Below, piece after piece: positions 6,176-8,922 of a stretch of DNA of 8,922 nucleotides. A program made the translations under genes and the position numbers. The notes under the pieces are model-generated. The model saw only the letters and a program-made list of their open reading frames with translations. It was not told the origin of the DNA and made no database searches. Each line of letters starts with the position of its first letter. Position 1 is the first letter of the stretch. This stretch comes from Cyanobacteriota bacterium (GTDB taxonomy: Bacteria; Cyanobacteriota; Cyanobacteriia; SKYG9). The stretch spans positions 1 through 8,922 of the forward strand of contig JANWZG010000144.1 of NCBI GenBank assembly GCA_025054735.1, in the 5' to 3' direction.

Positions 6176-7105
6176 TCAGGACTTCGTACCCTGTACCTCT
6201 GCATAGGCTGCGTAAACTCCCTGCACATTGTACCAGTTGAGGAAGATGCGGGCAATTTCCAGCGCCAACTGAGGGTTACCTCGATCAATGAGCCACTGGA
6301 GCAGAGGAGCCATGGTTCGCTCATTGAGAGCGCCACCCAGCGACAACAATCCCCAAAGTACTCGATGGATCCAAGTCATTTGAATCATCAATCGTACTTC
6401 CCAGGTAGGATGCTTTTGGTAAAACACCACACCCATCCTGCCTCGCTGAATTTCCTTGTCAATAAGACTAGGAATTTGGGTTAGCGTAAAGGGTGGATGC
6501 CAGTGATAGCCAACAGCATTGGGACATTTTACGAGTTTTAGACCCAGTTGTTTAAGGCGCACTCCCAATTCCAAATCTTCCCAACCATACTGACTAAAAC
6601 TCACATCGAATAACCCTGCTTTTTCTAGCCAGTGACGGGCGATCGCAACATTCCCCGTGGCAAAATAGGCGGCAGAAAAGTCGGTTAGTTTGTATGGTTC
6701 GCTTGTGGGATCGTCAAAATTGCAGGTATTAATAACCCGTCCATAGGTAAATGCTCGCTCGCCTCCCTGCTGCAACCCCTGGGCATGGGCATGTAAAAAG
6801 CCTGGAACTACTACTAGGTCGCTATCAATAAAAACGATCGTATCGCCCTTGGCTTGCTCAACCCCCAAGTTACGGGCTGCTGCTGGTCCCTGATGATTTT
6901 GGCAAATAAGGCGGACATGGGGTAGTTCTGCTTGGTGCTGGTGCAACCAGTCTAAGGTATCGTCCGTAGAGCCATCATCCACCACTACTACCTCATAGCC
7001 TGCGATCGACCCATCGCTGGGTAGCACCTGTTGCTCCATGGCCATCAAGCACTTAGCTAAGATGGGCTTGCGATTATAGGTTGGAATCACCACACTAAAA
7101 AACAC
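6176..7105 (-). CDS. glycosyltransferase family 2 protein
   Basis: This is a GT-A fold inverting glycosyltransferase that would transfer a sugar from a nucleotide-sugar donor, probably to a polysaccharide, glycan or lipid; donor and acceptor are unknown. Numbered from the GTG start, FFSVVIPTYNR lies at 2-12, VVVVDDGSTDDT at 39-50 (nucleotide binding) and FIDSDLVV at 92-99, holding the DxD metal site. A C-terminal GWEDLELGVRLKQLG at 174-188, with an ED pair and then HWH at 201-203, resembles the galactosyltransferase-like C-terminal domain of some family 2 enzymes. No signal peptide or clear membrane helix is present. I chose GTG 7105 (309 aa) over TTG 7111 because GAGG at 7113-7116 is 7 bases from the GTG but only one from the TTG. 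An in-frame TGA (7117-7115) closes off anything upstream. It lies between atpG and nadK without obvious functional linkage. A HIP1 site is at 6639-6646. Confidence 0.9.
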   Translation of the reverse strand: MFFSVVIPTYNRKPILAKCLMAMEQQVLPSDGSIAGYEVVVVDDGSTDDTLDWLHQHQAELPHVRLICQNHQGPAAARNLGVEQAKGDTIVFIDSDLVVVPGFLHAHAQGLQQGGERAFTYGRVINTCNFDDPTSEPYKLTDFSAAYFATGNVAIARHWLEKAGLFDVSFSQYGWEDLELGVRLKQLGLKLVKCPNAVGYHWHPPFTLTQIPSLIDKEIQRGRMGVVFYQKHPTWEVRLMIQMTWIHRVLWGLLSLGGALNERTMAPLLQWLIDRGNPQLALEIARIFLNWYNVQGVYAAYAEVQGTKS

Positions 7106-7112
7106 TGCCAAA

Positions 7113-7116
7113 CCTC
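7113..7116 (-). promoter_or_regulatory. Shine-Dalgarno GAGG deciding the glycosyltransferase start
   Basis: GAGG on the minus strand is 7 bases upstream of GTG 7105 and 1 base upstream of TTG 7111. Normal spacing therefore supports the GTG, shortening the protein by two residues relative to the longest frame. Confidence 0.55.
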
Positions 7117-7282
7117 ACTGCATACAACCCAAACAGGTATTACCCTATTAGCTTAACGTGAGTTCATGCTAAGAACCCAATCTGGAATAGGCAGAGTCGG
7201 TTAGGAGAGTGGCTATAGTGCCATCACCCAATTCAGTCCAGGCTAAGTGGCAACAATTAGACACTGTTGACCTTACCAAGAT

Positions 7283-8230
7283 CTAGCCCAGAGCATCCGC
7301 TCCAGCCACCACTTCTAGAATTTCTTGGGTAATTGCAGCTTGCCGTGCTTTGTTGTAAGAAATCGTCAAGGTTGAAATCAACTGCTTAGCATTATCACTG
7401 GCATTGTTCATCGCCGTCATGCGGGCAGCTAATTCACTCGCTGCTGACTCTTGAAGTGCTCGTAGCAACTGATTATTCAAATACAGTGGCAGCAAGGCAT
7501 TGAGGATTTGCACTGGATCCTGCTCGAAGATCATGTCACTAGGAATCTCGCGAGTAGGTGCTGATACCTTTTCCCGCTGAACTGAGAGGTTACCACCCTG
7601 CGTGGTTAGCCGGAAAATCTCATCTTCAGGATCTTCTAGACCTTGGGGATCAAGGGGTAGCAAGGTTTGTATAACCGGGCGCGAGCTAATTAGGGAAATG
7701 AAGCGAGTGTAAATCATTTCAACGCGGTCAACATCTTCAGCTAGAAACAAGGCTAGAAGTTTGTCGCTGATATTAGAGGCTTCCGCAGCAGTAGGAATTT
7801 GCTCTAACCCTGAATAGGTAGCGGCAATAGGCTGCTCTCGACGCTGGAAATACTGAATTGCTTTGCGACCTATTAACACAAACTGATAGCCCACACCCTG
7901 AGCAGCTAACTCTTTTGCTCGCATTTCTGCTCGCCGAATCACATTAGAGTTATAGGCTCCACACAGTCCACGATCGCCAGACACCACTAAAATTCCAACG
8001 GTCTTAGCATCTCGTGCCTTTAGCAATGGCAGATCAACATCTTCAAACCTAAGGCGAGACTGCAAGTTGTTTAGAACCTGTGCTAGACGATCAGCAAATG
8101 GGCGAGTAGCAATTACTTGTTCTTGGGCACGGCGTACCTTTGCTGCTGCTACTAGCCGCATCGCTTGAGTAATTTTTTGGGTGTTTTTAACCGACTTGAT
8201 GCGATCGCGAATGCTCTTGAGGTTGGCCAT
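7283..8230 (-). CDS. atpG: F0F1 ATP synthase subunit gamma
   Basis: Gamma (called atpC in many cyanobacterial papers, atpG elsewhere) is the central rotor shaft coupling thylakoid proton flow through F0 to catalysis in F1. The 315-aa protein has the paired helices of the coiled-coil shaft: N-terminal MANLKSIRDRIKSVKNTQKI and C-terminal NKARQAAITQEILEVVAGAD. The centre has VVSGDRGLCGAYNSNV at 83-97. Residues about 195-230 (including DEIFRLTTQGGNL) form the insert typical of photosynthetic gamma, which damps ATP hydrolysis. The only cysteine is Cys90, so the two-cysteine redox switch of plant chloroplast gamma is absent, as expected in cyanobacteria. ATG 8230 is preceded by GGAAGA, an adequate Shine-Dalgarno. 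It follows atpA by 94 bases, the usual end of the cyanobacterial atp1 operon. No U-tract terminator follows it. A HIP1 site is at 8201-8208. Confidence 0.97.
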   Translation of the reverse strand: MANLKSIRDRIKSVKNTQKITQAMRLVAAAKVRRAQEQVIATRPFADRLAQVLNNLQSRLRFEDVDLPLLKARDAKTVGILVVSGDRGLCGAYNSNVIRRAEMRAKELAAQGVGYQFVLIGRKAIQYFQRREQPIAATYSGLEQIPTAAEASNISDKLLALFLAEDVDRVEMIYTRFISLISSRPVIQTLLPLDPQGLEDPEDEIFRLTTQGGNLSVQREKVSAPTREIPSDMIFEQDPVQILNALLPLYLNNQLLRALQESAASELAARMTAMNNASDNAKQLISTLTISYNKARQAAITQEILEVVAGADALG

Positions 8231-8279
8231 AAATCTTCCGAATATGGAGTGTTAGAGATGAAATATCGGCACTTAGACA

Positions 8280-8309
8280 TTAGGTGCCAGACCTTACGCT
8301 GACACCTAA
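8280..8309 (-). other. intercistronic hairpin between atpA and atpG
   Basis: TTAGGTGCCAG at 8280-8290 faces CTGACACCTAA at 8299-8309 around an 8-base spacer. On the plus strand there is one C-A mismatch. In the minus-strand transcript this becomes a G-U pair, giving a complete 11-bp stem in sense RNA. No T-run follows, so it is not a standard terminator. It may set mRNA stability, processing or the relative output of alpha and gamma. Confidence 0.65.
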
Positions 8310-8324
8310 CACCCAAACAACAGG

Positions 8325-8921
8325 CTATGCTGCTGCTAGAAAAGTTTGCTTATAGTCTGCGATTCCCTCCTTCAGCAGATTTTCAGCTTCTTCAGTCAGA
8401 ACTTTTTGCGTCTGGATAATCTCAACATACTGAGCCTTGCTAGTCTTGAGGTAATCCCGCAACCCCTGAGTGAAACTAGTTACCTTATCTAGAGGAATAT
8501 CGTCTAAGTAACCGTTGATGCCAGAGTAAATTACTGCAACCTGTTCAGCCAACGACAGAGGGGAATACTGCGGCTGTTTCAGGATTTCCCGTAAGCGCTG
8601 GCCCCGCGCCAATTGATTCTGCGTAGCCTTGTCTAAGTCAGAAGCGAATTGGGCAAAGGCTTGCAGGTCATCAAACTGAGCTAGCTCTAGCTTAATCTTA
8701 CCAGCCACTTTCTTCATAGCTTTGGTCTGAGCAGCCGAGCCTACCCGCGATACAGAAATACCAGGGTTGATGGCAGGACGAACACCAGCGTTAAACAGGT
8801 CAGTTGATAAGAAAATTTGACCATCAGTGATGGAAATCACATTAGTGGGAATGTAGGCAGAAACGTCACCTGCTTGGGTTTCGATGATAGGTAAAGCTGT
8901 CATACTACCTTCACCCAAGGC
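8325..8921 (-). CDS. atpA: F0F1 ATP synthase subunit alpha, C-terminal part (5' end outside window)
   Basis: Alpha is the non-catalytic nucleotide-binding subunit of the F1 hexamer. The visible 198 residues are roughly the last two fifths of a protein usually near 505 aa. The frame remains open through the window edge: the codons before the apparent start read A-L, and TTG 8918-8916 is an internal leucine of the segment LGEGSMTALPIIETQ. Conserved blocks are VISITDGQIFL and GISVSRVGSAAQ; the Arg of SRVG corresponds to the arginine finger reaching the catalytic site on beta. The helical C-terminal domain runs from FASDLDKATQNQLARGQ to the end, FLAAA. It is followed by atpG after a 94-base gap containing a hairpin, consistent with the cyanobacterial atp1 operon order in which alpha precedes gamma. 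Confidence 0.97.
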   Translation of the reverse strand, partial: ALGEGSMTALPIIETQAGDVSAYIPTNVISITDGQIFLSTDLFNAGVRPAINPGISVSRVGSAAQTKAMKKVAGKIKLELAQFDDLQAFAQFASDLDKATQNQLARGQRLREILKQPQYSPLSLAEQVAVIYSGINGYLDDIPLDKVTSFTQGLRDYLKTSKAQYVEIIQTQKVLTEEAENLLKEGIADYKQTFLAAA

Positions 8922-8922
8922 T

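Noticed and set aside
6145..6336. Minus-strand 63-codon frame overlapping the 3' end of the glycosyltransferase
   Set aside because: It is in a different frame of the same strand, overlaps the glycosyltransferase almost entirely, and shows no motif.
7204..7228. Irregular stem-loop GGAGAGTGGC / GCCATCACC downstream of atpG, considered as its terminator
   Set aside because: It needs a mismatch and a bulge, has only four consecutive pairs next to the loop, and is not followed by T residues on the minus strand.
7590..7650. Redox-regulated insert of chloroplast type in gamma
   Set aside because: The insert region contains no cysteine; the single cysteine of the protein is Cys90, so thiol switching of the plant type is not possible.

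Overview
The window looks like ordinary cyanobacterial chromosome. Four things point there. It carries an NdhD-type NDH-1 subunit. The F1 gamma subunit has the cyanobacterial regulatory insert and lacks the redox cysteines of chloroplast gamma. The NAD kinase opens like the cyanobacterial NADK1 group. The palindrome GCGATCGC (HIP1) occurs five times in 8.9 kb, against about 0.14 expected by chance in even-composition DNA. Base composition is near 50 percent GC by eye. GTG and TTG start codons appear alongside ATG. No transposase, integrase, phage gene, tRNA, rRNA or CRISPR array was seen.

Plus-strand half (1-4566). A 5'-truncated NADPH-dependent FMN reductase is followed after 6 bases by a glycogen-debranching-type amylo-alpha-1,6-glucosidase, probably as one transcript. 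After a 111-base gap comes ndhD, a membrane proton-pumping subunit of NDH-1. It ends in a good intrinsic terminator whose T-rich tail is duplicated in tandem. The 191-base convergent gap after it also holds two hairpins.

Minus-strand half (8922 down to 4567). In transcription order: the 3' part of atpA (F1 alpha), atpG/atpC (F1 gamma), a family 2 glycosyltransferase, nadK, a possible 62-residue membrane protein whose GTG overlaps the nadK stop, and a 103-residue protein I do not recognise. The last gene is separated from the others by 129 bases containing three copies of a 12-base repeat. On the gene's sense strand each copy reads as a TATAAAT -10-like box. The atpA-atpG gap contains an 11-bp hairpin that is fully paired only in the sense RNA. 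No U-tract terminator follows atpG, so readthrough into the glycosyltransferase is possible.

The genes fit general energy and carbon housekeeping: electron transport (ndhD), ATP synthesis (atpA, atpG), NADP supply (nadK), glycogen breakdown and a flavin reductase. I found no clear undescribed system. The points most worth a second look are the four-cysteine loop in NdhD, the triple -10-like repeat, the intercistronic atp hairpin and the small ORF coupled to nadK.
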